Shown in pieces: positions 49,803 through 59,241 of a stretch of DNA of 64,000 bases. This DNA is from Psychrobacter sp. JCM 18902. Lineage in GTDB: Bacteria; Pseudomonadota; Gammaproteobacteria; Pseudomonadales; Moraxellaceae. The DNA lies in contig NZ_CAJHBK010000001.1 of the NCBI RefSeq assembly GCF_904846615.1, positions 1,178,001 to 1,242,000 of the forward strand. Reading direction: 5' to 3'. The stretch's first letter is position 1. Each line of letters starts with the position of its first letter. Below the pieces are notes generated by a model, which saw nothing but the letters and a program-made list of their open reading frames with translations, had not been told where the DNA came from and did no database searches. Position numbers and translations under genes: made by a program.

Positions 49803-50818
49803 GATGCTGCCCCACCTTTTAATGTCACTGTTGATAAATTATTTGCCAAGCCGACCAGTGACGACATGCCACCATAAATCCATATGGGTGGCAGCTCACC
49901 CACGCAGCGCTCATCGCCATAGCCTAGACGCTGCCAAACCAAACTGTCTTTAATCTCAGCTCGGGTTATCGGGCTTAAAGGGTCGATGATTAATAGGCAG
50001 GTCTCATTATCCAATTGAGCCAAGTCGCCCATTCGAATGGGGACAAACCCCCATTGATTGCCTTTTCCTAATACATCCAGCTCTTTGCCCATCTCTTTTA
50101 GCACGGGCTGAAACAAACTATTTTTGACATACATGCGCATGTTATTGGCATCAGCAAACTGCACAACGGCAAATCTCTTTACTTTTGGATAGCGCTGATG
50201 CAGACGCTCACTTGCCAGTTTGATATCTGTCTGACTTTTTTTAATATAGCTTTCAGCCAAGGCTGGTTCATCAATTAGCTGTCCCAACTGACGAGTTGGC
50301 TCAGTATAATCTGCCCAAGTTGCAGTATCACCTTTAGCGGCGAACATGACTGACTCAGAGGGCACATCTCCATAGAGATTGCGGGCATGCTCATAAAAAA
50401 AGTTATCGACGACCAAATCGACAGGCAATTGGGCAACCAATTCCGCATTAGGCTGATAGCGAATACCCAAATCAATGATTGAGGTTGGCAATTCAGGCGT
50501 ACCTACCCATCTGTCCCACACCCTCACATCACCCGTCGCTATCGGGGGATAACCCATGGCGGTCAAGGTTGCCGCATTGCCCCAATCAGGTGAGACTATA
50601 TTGATGTTAGCGTTATCTGCATTGCCCACTTGAGCGTCTTTTTGCGCCGTTATTGGTTGGTGACAGGCAGTCAGCACGGTGGTCAGTGTTAAGCTTGCTA
50701 TGAGCGGCAAACACTTATATTTACTGATAGTGAGATTTGAGCCAGCTTTTATAAAAGGTTTTATGAAAGATTTTATGGCTATTAAAGAGAACAGATATTT
50801 ATAAAGAGCAGGAAACAT
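49799..50818 (-). CDS. fhuD: Ferric-siderophore binding lipoprotein (FhuD-like)
   Basis: This 339-residue periplasmic binding protein of the FhuD/FecB group has a lipobox LTAC ending at Cys52. The long stretch before the lipobox, including two Lys-containing hydrophobic parts, suggests the real start may lie downstream of the annotated one. Conserved motifs include an Asp-Trp-rich N-terminal lobe (VSPDWGNAATLTAMGYPP). It is coupled to fhuB. Specificity is likely hydroxamate siderophores, by resemblance only. Confidence 0.87.
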   Translation of the reverse strand: MFPALYKYLFSLIAIKSFIKPFIKAGSNLTISKYKCLPLIASLTLTTVLTACHQPITAQKDAQVGNADNANINIVSPDWGNAATLTAMGYPPIATGDVRVWDRWVGTPELPTSIIDLGIRYQPNAELVAQLPVDLVVDNFFYEHARNLYGDVPSESVMFAAKGDTATWADYTEPTRQLGQLIDEPALAESYIKKSQTDIKLASERLHQRYPKVKRFAVVQFADANNMRMYVKNSLFQPVLKEMGKELDVLGKGNQWGFVPIRMGDLAQLDNETCLLIIDPLSPITRAEIKDSLVWQRLGYGDERCVGELPPIWIYGGMSSLVGLANNLSTVTLKGGAAS

Positions 50819-50878
50819 GGCGGCCTATCTTTTGCGCGAATAAGAGAAAATAAGAAATTAAAAAGATGAGGCAAATAC

Positions 50879-50969
50879 TAGGGCATGCCCTCATTTTAAA
50901 AATGGTTATAAAAACTTAACCATTTTTAGCCTACTTATTCATTTTCGTTCAGATTGATGATATGCCCTA
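50879..50969 (+). mobile_element. MITE copy C, internally deleted
   Basis: A 91-bp element with the same family ends (TAGGGCATGCC and the complement of TAGGGCATATC) keeps AATGG-TATAAAAA and CCATTTTTAGCC from copies A and B but has lost the middle. It lies immediately next to the fhuC stop codon and within the operon between fhuC and fhuD. Confidence 0.7.
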
Positions 50970-51749
50970 CTAGGCAACGGCGACTGGCTGCCCCGTTATA
51001 GGATGACTAAGCAGCTGCATATCGACGTTAAAAATCTTGTGCAATACTGTCGGTTGCATGGTGCTGCCGATATCACCATTATGGCAAATACGGCCGTTTT
51101 TTAAGGCGATAACTCGATCGGCATACTGCGCGGCCAAATTGATATCATGCAAAATAATAACCACACTCAAGCCCTGCTCATCCACCAAACGACGGATAAG
51201 CTGGATAACTTCAAGCTGATAGTGCATATCAAGCGCGGCTAATGGCTCATCAAGTAATAAATATCTGGTGTCTTGTGCCAGACACATAGCAAGCCAAACG
51301 CGAGCACGCTCACCACCTGAAAGCGTGGCCGTAATGCGGTCAGCGAACGCCTCTGTTTGGGTGATGCGCATGGCTTCTATTACTTTATCTTTGTCCATTT
51401 GGTTGGGCTTTTGCAGCCATTTTTGATGCGGATAACGTCCTAGCATGACCAGCTCACGTACTGAAAACCCAGCGGCTTCTGGTAGTTGCTGTGGCAAATA
51501 TGCCATTTGTCGCGCCAGCGCTTTGCTACTGTAATCACTGATACGGCGCTCATCCAAGCTGATGCTACCGCCACTACTCATCATCTCGCCTGCCAACGCT
51601 TTGATTAAAGTCGATTTTCCTGAACCATTATGTCCAACCAAAGCGACCAATTGGTTGCTATCAATCTCACAGCTTACATTGTCTAGTAAGGTATTTCCTT
51701 GGCGACTGATGGTCAATTGGTTTACACGTAACATATCGGTACTCATCAT
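50970..51749 (-). CDS. fhuC: Ferric-siderophore ABC transporter, ATPase
   Basis: This 259-residue ATPase has Walker A GHNGSGKST at 39-47, the signature LSGGERARVWLAMCLAQ, and Walker B YLLLDEPLAALD. A conserved H follows in ILHDINLAAQYADRVIAL. This is the FecE/FhuC pattern. It is the first gene of the minus-strand operon fhuC-fhuD-fhuB and follows a Fur box. MITE C begins directly after its stop, lengthening the gap to fhuD. Confidence 0.93.
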   Translation of the reverse strand: MMSTDMLRVNQLTISRQGNTLLDNVSCEIDSNQLVALVGHNGSGKSTLIKALAGEMMSSGGSISLDERRISDYSSKALARQMAYLPQQLPEAAGFSVRELVMLGRYPHQKWLQKPNQMDKDKVIEAMRITQTEAFADRITATLSGGERARVWLAMCLAQDTRYLLLDEPLAALDMHYQLEVIQLIRRLVDEQGLSVVIILHDINLAAQYADRVIALKNGRICHNGDIGSTMQPTVLHKIFNVDMQLLSHPITGQPVAVA

Positions 51750-51802
51750 TAATTTAAATCGTTGTGTTTATATTGGACAGCCAATAAAAACTGATTTTAC
51801 TC

Positions 51803-51833
51803 GTTAATGATAATAAAAACAATTATCATTAAC
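51803..51833 (-). promoter_or_regulatory. Fur box of the siderophore operon
   Basis: GTTAATGATAAT (51803-51814) and ATTATCATTAAC (51822-51833) form a perfect 12-bp inverted repeat with a 7-base spacer. It matches the GATAATGATAATCATTATC-type Fur consensus in each half and lies 54 bases before fhuC. Confidence 0.88.
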
Positions 51834-52281
51834 TTAAAATATCATTCTTTTTATTCCCGTTCGCTGTTGCTTGTAAGTATCTATACGACCCATTTTCTTT
51901 TATCTGTGACACGTAACCCTTAAATACAAGCGGACTGCTTTATCACCTTAATCATTTTTGAACTCGCACAAACCATTATTCAACTCAATGAAGAACACTT
52001 CGATGAGTTGAGACAAGCTGATTGGTTCTTTAGTATTTTTTATTTCTTTAATCACCGAAGAGCTGTCGAATACCAACGTCAGTAACGGCTATCTATGCCG
52101 AAGCGATGACTGTACAAATATTATTAAAAGACACAAAAAAAACGTCTGCTCAATCTCTTGAACAAACGTTTTTAATCCCCTGTACAGCGCCTACTACACA
52201 ACTTAGCGAGCTGCAAATCTGGTATATCGTACTCAACACCTATCAGCTTGTCTTAGATAATTGTAAGCGTATAAATAAAAA
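51834..52281. other. AT-rich intergenic stretch
   Basis: About 450 bases between the Fur box and the nhaC terminator. No gene with a start and ribosome binding site, and no repeat, was recognised. Confidence 0.4.
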
Positions 52282-52321
52282 CTAGGGCTTGTTGTGTTGT
52301 CTTAGAAGACACAAGCCCTAG
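52282..52321 (-). terminator. Terminator of nhaC
   Basis: A perfect 11-bp stem, CTAGGGCTTGT and its complement (52282-52292 and 52311-52321), is followed on the minus strand by TTTTTATTT. An inner pairing GTCTT/AAGAC extends it. It lies 39 bases after the nhaC stop. Confidence 0.8.
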
Positions 52322-52359
52322 CGTTTTAATGCAGAGTTTAGAGACAAAAGTTTTTCGGG

Positions 52360-53748
52360 TCACTGACTCTTGAGTCGGCTGATGGTAATTCCCGTAAAAC
52401 CAAACAATATCGTTAGTAACAGCGATAAATAACAGAAGAACGCATAAGGCAGATAATCAAGCACAGGCACGCCTAATGCTTGGCTGATAAACACGCCGCA
52501 CACACTCCAAGGCACTAGAGGATTGATAACCGTACCTGCATCTTCAATGGTACGAGACAGATTTTTAGGATGTAAATTCAAACGCTCAAACGTCGGACGA
52601 AAGGCAGTACCAGATAATAAAATACTCAAATACTGCTCGCCAATAAGCACGTTAATACTCAGAGCAGACATGGCAGCGGCAAATATGGCGCGTCCTGATG
52701 TGGTCAATGTGTCTTTAATCCCTGATAACAGTGCTGGCAAAATACCCAATGCTGTGAGCAAGCCACCAAGACTGAGTGCCAATATCACAATCGCTTGAGT
52801 GAAGAACATACTCTGCACACCGCCACGCGATAGCATACCACCGACTTCACCCAGCTCTAAAGATTCAGCTGGTGCATAGCCTGCAAATAAATAGCCGCCT
52901 AATTGTCCAAAGCTCGGCGAGCTGTGCAAATAAGTAATAATCAATGCTGCCACAATGGTACAGATAATCGTATAGATGGCATTGACACGAAAAACCGCCA
53001 ACCCAACCAGTACCACAAATGGCAATACCGCATAACCATGTACCAAGCCACTTTCAATCAACTGACCTTGCAATACGGTTACTTGACTCAAGTCAGAGCC
53101 TGCGGTCTGCCCAGAGAAAAACCAAAAAATAATGACCGTGAGTATCCACGCTGGTACCGTGGTATACATCATATTGCGAATATGCTCAAACAAATCAATA
53201 CCCACCACCGATGAAGCAATGGTACAGGTGTCTGATAACGGCGACATTTTATCACCGAAAAACGCCCCTGAGACCACCGCACCAGCCGCAATCGCCACGT
53301 TAGCATCAAAGGCATTACTCATACCAATAAAAGCCACGCCCAATGTCGCCGCGGTGGTCAAACTACTGCCCAAGGCAATACCAATAATGGAGGTCAATAC
53401 AAAGGCTGAAATGTAATAATACTCTGGTGAAATCAACTGAAAACCAAAATACATCAGCGTTGGAATAGCACCAGACATCATTAAAGCGGCGACCATCAAA
53501 CCAATAAAGAAGAATAGATAGATCGCACCGATACCACGCATGACACCCGATGCCATTTGCGCTTGCATGTCATCAAAGGTCAAGCCTTTAAACAGACCAA
53601 TGCCCAGCAAGACACAAATAGCGAGTATCAATGATAAATGCGGTACCCAGCCAAAACCTATCATGGTAACGCCCATAATAGCGATGACAATGGCAGAAAT
53701 CATAAATGCCAGTTGAGGTGAAATTTGGGTTAATATTTTTGGAGGCAT
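52360..53748 (-). CDS. NhaC-type Na+/H+ antiporter family protein
   Basis: This membrane protein of about 462 residues with roughly 11-12 hydrophobic segments carries the NhaC hallmark GAFFGDKMSPLSDTCTIA near the middle. The second half has NPLVPWSVCGVF. The frame opens at GTG 53751, but an ATG follows immediately at 53748 with AAGGA 6 bases upstream, so that start is preferred. Homologues include Na+/H+ antiporters and amino-acid or lactate exchangers. Its position next to phhB and phhA raises the possibility of aromatic amino-acid exchange; that is speculative. Confidence 0.85.
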   Translation of the reverse strand: MPPKILTQISPQLAFMISAIVIAIMGVTMIGFGWVPHLSLILAICVLLGIGLFKGLTFDDMQAQMASGVMRGIGAIYLFFFIGLMVAALMMSGAIPTLMYFGFQLISPEYYYISAFVLTSIIGIALGSSLTTAATLGVAFIGMSNAFDANVAIAAGAVVSGAFFGDKMSPLSDTCTIASSVVGIDLFEHIRNMMYTTVPAWILTVIIFWFFSGQTAGSDLSQVTVLQGQLIESGLVHGYAVLPFVVLVGLAVFRVNAIYTIICTIVAALIITYLHSSPSFGQLGGYLFAGYAPAESLELGEVGGMLSRGGVQSMFFTQAIVILALSLGGLLTALGILPALLSGIKDTLTTSGRAIFAAAMSALSINVLIGEQYLSILLSGTAFRPTFERLNLHPKNLSRTIEDAGTVINPLVPWSVCGVFISQALGVPVLDYLPYAFFCYLSLLLTILFGFTGITISRLKSQ

Positions 53749-53840
53749 CACACATCCTTAGCTTGCCAGTCAAATCTGGCGTTAGGGTTGGCTTTGAGTC
53801 GGACAAGTTTAATGAGTTGCAATAGCGATTGCTACCCTCA

Positions 53841-54182
53841 TTATTGATCCAGCAGACTATCGGTCTTAGCTGCCATGACAAAATCATTGCGATGCAGACC
53901 TTTAATGCTGTGTGACCACCACGTTACGGTGGCTTTACCCCACTCTACCAATATACCAGGATGGTGCCCTTCTGCCTCGGCAATGTCTGCTAATTGGTTA
54001 GCAAACTCCATCGCCTTGACAAAGTTTTTGAATTTATATTGACGTTGTAATTGCTTGATGCCATCAACCTCGATCAATGACCAATCTGGAATTTGCTGTA
54101 ATAGCTCTTGCGTTTCGATGTCGCTGACCGTTGGCGCGCCAATGCGGCAGGCCTCACAGCTGGCTTGTGATAATGTCGTCAT
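53841..54182 (-). CDS. phhB: Pterin-4a-carbinolamine dehydratase
   Basis: This 113-residue protein regenerates the tetrahydrobiopterin-type cofactor used by phenylalanine hydroxylase. The family motif GHHPG near 74-78 and the [21 protein letters not shown] region hold the active site. It lies 126 bases downstream of phhA on the same strand, the standard pairing. Confidence 0.95.
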   Translation of the reverse strand: MTTLSQASCEACRIGAPTVSDIETQELLQQIPDWSLIEVDGIKQLQRQYKFKNFVKAMEFANQLADIAEAEGHHPGILVEWGKATVTWWSHSIKGLHRNDFVMAAKTDSLLDQ

Positions 54183-54308
54183 TATAATATCCTTTTATGT
54201 TAACTATTCATTTTTTTAATACTGTTATGTTTAATACAGTTACGTCCATGTTGACGCTGTCGTTTACGGCTACATCATTCAAATGATGCCGTGTTTCTCA
54301 ACCATACG

Positions 54309-55262
54309 TTAGGCGTTTTTCACCGCATAACTAGGCTCAAACAATCCTAGCGACATGGCTTGTTTGACCATTCTCATGATATCGCTATTGACGATATCAA
54401 ATAATGTATCCAAATCATCAATGACATAATAAATCGGCTGGATATGATCGATACGATAAGGGGTACGAAGTACATCAAGTAAGTCAAACGCTCTATGCTC
54501 TGGTTGATTTTGCGGTTGATGCTGAGGTTCTGCTTGCTGCTCAGAACCAGCATTGAGTGCATAAACCGTCTCAGACGGTGAGCTTAAGATGCCTCCGCCA
54601 TAGATTCGGCGGCTGCCTTTATTTTGTCCCACCAAACCAAACTCGATGGTAAACCAATAGAGCCGTGCCAAAAACCACCGTTCTTCTTTAGTGGCATTAA
54701 GACCCAGCTTGCCATAAGTTTCATTGAACGTCGCAAAGGCAGGATGGGTCAAAAGCGGACAATGTCCAACGATTTCATGAAAAATATCAGGCTCTTCGAT
54801 ATAGTCCATATCATCAAATCGACGGATAAAAGTTGCCACTGGAAAGGATTTATTGGCAAGCAATTTAAAAAACTTACCAAAACTGATTAATGCAGGGACA
54901 GCGGCAGTTTGCCAGCCAGTCGTGGCTTGCAATACTGCATCAATATCTTGCAGCTGCGGAATACGCGTAGCGGGCAAATTCAGTTTTTTTAAACCGTCTA
55001 GATAGGCTGGGCAGGCACGGTTGGGTATTTGCTCGGCTTGACGCTCAAGCAATGCCTGCCACATACCATTTTCATCATCACTATAGTGAATATGACCATG
55101 GCTATCTGGCTGATGTGACACGTAAGGTTTTTTTTTAGGCATAGAATCCTGCTTATGAGCAGAATTATCGTGACTGGCAGCATCAGTGCCTAGCGTTTTG
55201 CAAGCAACGCTGTTGGCACCGATAGCTTTATTAACAGAATTCGTATGTGGTAGGCGTTCCAT
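54309..55262 (-). CDS. phhA: Phenylalanine 4-hydroxylase
   Basis: This 317-residue pterin- and iron-dependent hydroxylase converts phenylalanine to tyrosine. Iron ligands are His162 and His167 in FHEIVGHCPLL and Glu207 in WFTIEFGL. AAGGA lies 8 bases before ATG 55262, which gives about 40 extra N-terminal residues compared with the Pseudomonas enzyme. An internal ATG at residue 41 (55142) would give the usual length. It feeds the tyrosine pathway encoded next to it. Confidence 0.93.
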   Translation of the reverse strand: MERLPHTNSVNKAIGANSVACKTLGTDAASHDNSAHKQDSMPKKKPYVSHQPDSHGHIHYSDDENGMWQALLERQAEQIPNRACPAYLDGLKKLNLPATRIPQLQDIDAVLQATTGWQTAAVPALISFGKFFKLLANKSFPVATFIRRFDDMDYIEEPDIFHEIVGHCPLLTHPAFATFNETYGKLGLNATKEERWFLARLYWFTIEFGLVGQNKGSRRIYGGGILSSPSETVYALNAGSEQQAEPQHQPQNQPEHRAFDLLDVLRTPYRIDHIQPIYYVIDDLDTLFDIVNSDIMRMVKQAMSLGLFEPSYAVKNA

Positions 55263-55450
55263 GCCTGTATTCCTTTTATTGCCATTGGCGCTCTGATTTT
55301 TTGCTATTCGTTTTCAATAATGACTGAACCATAGCTCAGTCATCACATTGAACACACGGCATTACAGAGCGCAGTGGTTATTAAGGACAAGACAAACTCC
55401 TTTTGCCCTGCCCGTTTATTTTATGGATTTTTCCCTAAATGTAGAGGCGC

Positions 55451-56551
55451 TTACGGTGTTTCAGTTTCTGGCTGACCAACCGTGCCACGACGGACTTGAT
55501 CGCGCTCAATGGATTCAAATAGGGCTTTAAAATTACCTTCACCAAAGCCATCTTCGTAATCACCTTTACGCTGGATAAACTCGAAGAAGACAGGGCTACC
55601 TAAGATAGTTTCAGAGAAAATTTGTAGCAGCAGACGCGGTGTGCCGCCTTCAGTGGTGCCATCTAACAAGATACCGCGCATCTGTAGCTCAGAGACATTT
55701 TCACCATGATTTGGTAGACGCTCACTCAGCATTTCATAGTAAGTCGCGGTTGGAGCGGTCATAAGCGGGATACCCGCTGCTTTTAATTTATCGATGCTGG
55801 CAAACAAATCATCGCTGGCTAAAGCAATATGCTGAATACCTTCACCGTTGAAATGCATCAAGTATTCTTCGATTTGACCGCCGCCCTGCTTTGACTCTTC
55901 GTTCAATGGAATACGGATTTTGCCATCAGGCGCCGTCATGGCTTTACTGGTCAAACCCGTATATTCACCTTTGATGTCAAAAAAGCGGATTTCGCGGAAG
56001 TTAAAGATGCGCTCATAAAAGTTTGCCCAATAGGCCATACGACCACGGTAAACGTTATGGGTTAAATGGTCGATAACTTTAAAACCATGCCCGACAGGAC
56101 GACGGTCTACATCAGCAAAAAACTCGAAATCGACGTCATAAATAGACTCACCATCTTTATAACGATCGATGAGATAAATCAGTGAGCCACCGATACCCTT
56201 GATAGCAGGCAGGCGCAGCTCCATCACACCAGTTGGTACGTCTACTGGCTGCGCGCCCATTTCGATGGCACGCTCATAAGCTTTTTTGGAATTCTGCACA
56301 CGAAAACCCATGCTACAAGCGCCAGCACCATGCTCTTCAACGAAATAGCTCGCTTCGCTTTTTGGTTCACGATTTAGAATAAGATTGATGTCACCTTGAC
56401 GGTATAGCGCCACATCTTTTGAGCGATGGTTGGCGACATGGGCAAAGCCAAGCTGTTTGAACAATGCGTCGACCGCATCCGGTTGAGGTGAGGCGAATTC
56501 AACAAAATCAAACCCATTTAGGCTCATTGGGTTATCAAATAAATCTGCCAT
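55451..56551 (-). CDS. hppD: 4-hydroxyphenylpyruvate dioxygenase
   Basis: This 366-residue two-domain VOC-fold enzyme converts 4-hydroxyphenylpyruvate to homogentisate. Iron ligands are His162 in DHLTHNV, a His in [11 protein letters not shown] near 240 and a Glu in [11 protein letters not shown] near 320. AAGGA is 8 bases before ATG 56551, and the upstream extension to 56572 is not used. It is divergent from the LysR gene. Confidence 0.95.
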   Translation of the reverse strand: MADLFDNPMSLNGFDFVEFASPQPDAVDALFKQLGFAHVANHRSKDVALYRQGDINLILNREPKSEASYFVEEHGAGACSMGFRVQNSKKAYERAIEMGAQPVDVPTGVMELRLPAIKGIGGSLIYLIDRYKDGESIYDVDFEFFADVDRRPVGHGFKVIDHLTHNVYRGRMAYWANFYERIFNFREIRFFDIKGEYTGLTSKAMTAPDGKIRIPLNEESKQGGGQIEEYLMHFNGEGIQHIALASDDLFASIDKLKAAGIPLMTAPTATYYEMLSERLPNHGENVSELQMRGILLDGTTEGGTPRLLLQIFSETILGSPVFFEFIQRKGDYEDGFGEGNFKALFESIERDQVRRGTVGQPETETP

Positions 56552-56607
56552 TGTAATCATCCTTAATTTCAATTGGTGGTAAAAATGCGATAAAAAATGT
56601 CTTCAAT

Positions 56608-56622
56608 CAATAATTCTTATTG
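56608..56622. promoter_or_regulatory. Candidate LysR-type operator
   Basis: CAATAA-TTC-TTATTG is a perfect 6-bp inverted repeat in the hppD-lysR divergent region. Placement suits binding by the adjacent LysR regulator, but the LysR recognition sequence here is unknown. Confidence 0.35.
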
Positions 56623-56696
56623 ACGATGTATTTATATTAGATTAGGTTTATTTATAAGACTAATTGTTTTTTATGATTTATTTATCAGGTTTACTT

Positions 56697-57626
56697 ATGA
56701 ATATCAGCATTCGCCAATTAACCGCTTTTATCCAAGTCGCTGACAATGGCAGTTTTACCCGTGCCAGCGATCAGATGCATTTGACCCAATCTGCCGTTAG
56801 CGGCTTGATTAAAGAGCTAGAGTCCAGTCTCGGTATTGTGCTGTTCGACCGTACTACCCGCCAGCTGTCGTTGTCGGTAGTAGGACGGCATTTATTGCCG
56901 CAAGCACGGCGTATCTTGAATGAGATGCAGATGTTTGAAAATGAGGCGAGCAGTTTAACGAGCTTGGCGCAAGGTCAAGTCCGGCTTGCTGTCTCGCAGT
57001 TTGCAGCCTCCTCTATGCCAGCGGTCATCGCCCAATTCTCCAAACAACACCCCGAGATTGGCGTATCGTTATTGGATTGTTCGGCAGAAAACTTACTCAG
57101 ACATATTCAGGACATTGAAGTAGACTTGGGTGTCGGTACTGAGCTTGGTTTTATGGAGGCTGAGGACGACATCAATGCTGATTTGTTATATCAGCTGCCA
57201 TTTTGTGTGGTGATGCCTGACAACCATGCGCTGGCACAAAAACATGAAATAACGTGGCAGGATTTATTAGACATTCCGCTCATCACGCTGCAAGGCCCTT
57301 TCATTGAACAAGTAACAGCCGAATTGGACGACCGGATCGCCAGCCATATCCAACAGGCACGTTACAAGGTCAATTTTATGTCTACCGCGCTTGAGATGAC
57401 CCGTCAAGGCTTCGGCATTACCTTATGTTTGCCCTATATGCCCGAAGTCATCGACTGGGTTAGCGCCAACGGCTTACAAATGAGGCCGCTGGCACAACCC
57501 GTTAAAATGCGGCAATTTTTTATCTATCAGCGTTCTTCTCGTGCGTTATCGCCTGCTACCATTGCTTTCAAAGACTTCTTGCAGAGCTATTTTTCCAGTC
57601 ATTTTAATGACTTACAGCATACTTAA
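56697..57626 (+). CDS. LysR-family transcriptional regulator
   Basis: This 309-residue protein has an N-terminal winged helix-turn-helix (about 1-62, with TRASDQMHLTQSAVSGLIKELE) and a C-terminal substrate-binding domain. The frame opens at 56664, but ATG 56697 begins exactly at the usual LysR N-terminus (MNISIRQL). It is divergent from hppD and precedes the aminotransferase, so it probably responds to a tyrosine-derived compound; the effector is unknown. Confidence 0.85.
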   Translation: MNISIRQLTAFIQVADNGSFTRASDQMHLTQSAVSGLIKELESSLGIVLFDRTTRQLSLSVVGRHLLPQARRILNEMQMFENEASSLTSLAQGQVRLAVSQFAASSMPAVIAQFSKQHPEIGVSLLDCSAENLLRHIQDIEVDLGVGTELGFMEAEDDINADLLYQLPFCVVMPDNHALAQKHEITWQDLLDIPLITLQGPFIEQVTAELDDRIASHIQQARYKVNFMSTALEMTRQGFGITLCLPYMPEVIDWVSANGLQMRPLAQPVKMRQFFIYQRSSRALSPATIAFKDFLQSYFSSHFNDLQHT

Positions 57627-57664
57627 GTATCGCTGATACAGACATGATCGGTGCTTAAAAAGCC

Positions 57665-57684
57665 TTGAAACACAATGGTTTCAA
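57665..57684 (+). terminator. Possible terminator of the lysR gene
   Basis: TTGAAAC and GTTTCAA form a perfect 7-bp stem with a 6-base loop about 40 bases after the stop codon. The following T tract is weak. Confidence 0.4.
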
Positions 57685-57791
57685 TCAACTATTTTATTAA
57701 TTATGCAAGATAATTGAATCTCATATTGAGTTAACCGTCAATTTGCTCTATGATTTTTGGCGGCTTGATTTATATTTCATAAGGAAACAAC

Positions 57792-58988
57792 ATGTTTGAA
57801 CGTATCGACTATTACGCTGGTGATCCAATTTTAGGGCTGATGGAAAAATATACAGCAGATAACAATCCTAAAAAGGTCAATTTAGGCATTGGTATTTATT
57901 ATGATGAAAATGGTGTATTGCCTGTACTTAACTGTGTAAAAACAGCCGAAGAACGCATTGCCGATCCTATTGCGCCGCGTCCATATCTGCCGATGGCAGG
58001 CTTACCAGGACATCGTAAAGGCTGTCAGGAATTACTGTTCGGTAAAGACGCACAGATTTTAAAAGACGGTTTGGTCGCTACTATCGCTACGATCGGCGGT
58101 TCTGGCGCGTTAAAAGTTGGCGCTGAGTTCATCCATGAATGGTTCCCACAATCTAAATGCTATGTGAGTGATCCAACATGGGGCAACCACATTGCTATTT
58201 TTGAAGGCTCTGACGTCGAAGTGGGTAAATACCCGTACTATGACAAAGCCAACAGCAGCATCAAGTTCGATGAAATGATTGCGTTTTTTGAGACACTGAA
58301 CAAAAATGATGTGATCTTGCTGCATCCTTGTTGTCACAATCCAACAGGTCTAGATTTGACCCGTGAGCAATGGGATACCGTGCTGAACGTCATTCAAGCG
58401 CGCGAACTGATTCCATTTATGGATATTGCCTACCAAGGCTTTGGCGAAGACATGGACAGCGATGCTTATGCGATTCGTAAAGCTGTCGATATGGGCTTGC
58501 CATTGTTTGTCAGCAACTCATTCTCTAAAAACTTATCGCTATATGGTGAGCGTGTCGGCGGTCTATCAGTTGTTTGTCCAACGATTGACGAGACAGAGCG
58601 TGTCTTCGGTCAGCTGAATGCTACCGTACGCCGTATTTACTCAAGCCCGCCATCACATGGTGGTCGTGTGGTCGATATCGTTATGAACGACGAAGCACTA
58701 CATAAGCAATGGGTTGGCGAAGTTTATGCGATGCGCGACCGCATCAAAGCCATGCGTTTACAGCTAAAATCAGTGTTAGAAGCCAAAATCCCGAACCGCA
58801 ACTTTGACTATATTACCCGTCAAAACGGCATGTTTAGCTTTACTGGTCTAACGCCTGAGCAAGTCGAACGCTTACAAAGCGAGTTTGGCATTTATATGGT
58901 TTCCAACTCACGTATGTGTGTGGCTGGACTGAACACCAGCAACATCGACTATGTGGCCAATGCCATGGCAGACGTCTTGAAAGACTGA
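57792..58988 (+). CDS. tyrB: Aromatic amino-acid aminotransferase (TyrB type)
   Basis: This 398-residue class I aminotransferase binds pyridoxal phosphate at Lys246 in SNSFSKNLSLYGERVGG. Asp211 and Tyr214 (FMDIAYQGFG) and the CCHNPTGLDL segment are also characteristic. It should transaminate tyrosine and phenylalanine to their 2-oxo acids, supplying HppD. AAGGAAA precedes the ATG. An aspartate preference cannot be excluded by sequence alone. Confidence 0.9.
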   Translation: MFERIDYYAGDPILGLMEKYTADNNPKKVNLGIGIYYDENGVLPVLNCVKTAEERIADPIAPRPYLPMAGLPGHRKGCQELLFGKDAQILKDGLVATIATIGGSGALKVGAEFIHEWFPQSKCYVSDPTWGNHIAIFEGSDVEVGKYPYYDKANSSIKFDEMIAFFETLNKNDVILLHPCCHNPTGLDLTREQWDTVLNVIQARELIPFMDIAYQGFGEDMDSDAYAIRKAVDMGLPLFVSNSFSKNLSLYGERVGGLSVVCPTIDETERVFGQLNATVRRIYSSPPSHGGRVVDIVMNDEALHKQWVGEVYAMRDRIKAMRLQLKSVLEAKIPNRNFDYITRQNGMFSFTGLTPEQVERLQSEFGIYMVSNSRMCVAGLNTSNIDYVANAMADVLKD

Positions 58989-59034
58989 GTGAGCACGCAT
59001 TAAAGCGGTGCGGTAGTCAGTAATAGCGATTCAT

Positions 59035-59067
59035 AAAAAGGTTGAGCGAGTGCTCAGCCTTTTTTTA
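59035..59067 (+). terminator. Terminator of tyrB
   Basis: A stem of about 12 bp with a GAGT loop (GGTTGAGC / GCTCAGCC flanked by A and T tracts) is followed by seven T residues. It lies about 50 bases after the stop codon. Confidence 0.85.
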
Positions 59068-59196
59068 TGTCCTGCGTTTTTCCTATTTATTTTACCAAAG
59101 AACATCAACGTCCCTAGTATCACGTCTATTTTAAGAAAACACTGCACAAAAACCCTTGCAATCTCCACTTTGATAAATTACATTATGCGTAAGTAG

Positions 59197-59207
59197 TTAA
59201 TTATAAC
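59197..59207. promoter_or_regulatory. Candidate shared site before fahA
   Basis: The 11-mer TTAATTATAAC is found here and again at 63491-63501, with CGTA a few bases before it in both. Both positions are upstream of tyrosine-catabolism genes, fitting a site for the IclR regulator at 62518-63405. Confidence 0.35.
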
Positions 59208-59241
59208 GTAATTCATTATATGCTTTAGCAAGGAGCAACCT

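Noticed and set aside
52282..52321. Inverted repeat CTAGGGCTTGT that resembles MITE ends.
   Set aside because: It is only 40 bp, differs from the TAGGGCGTGTC family, and forms a hairpin followed by T residues after nhaC, so a terminator explains it.
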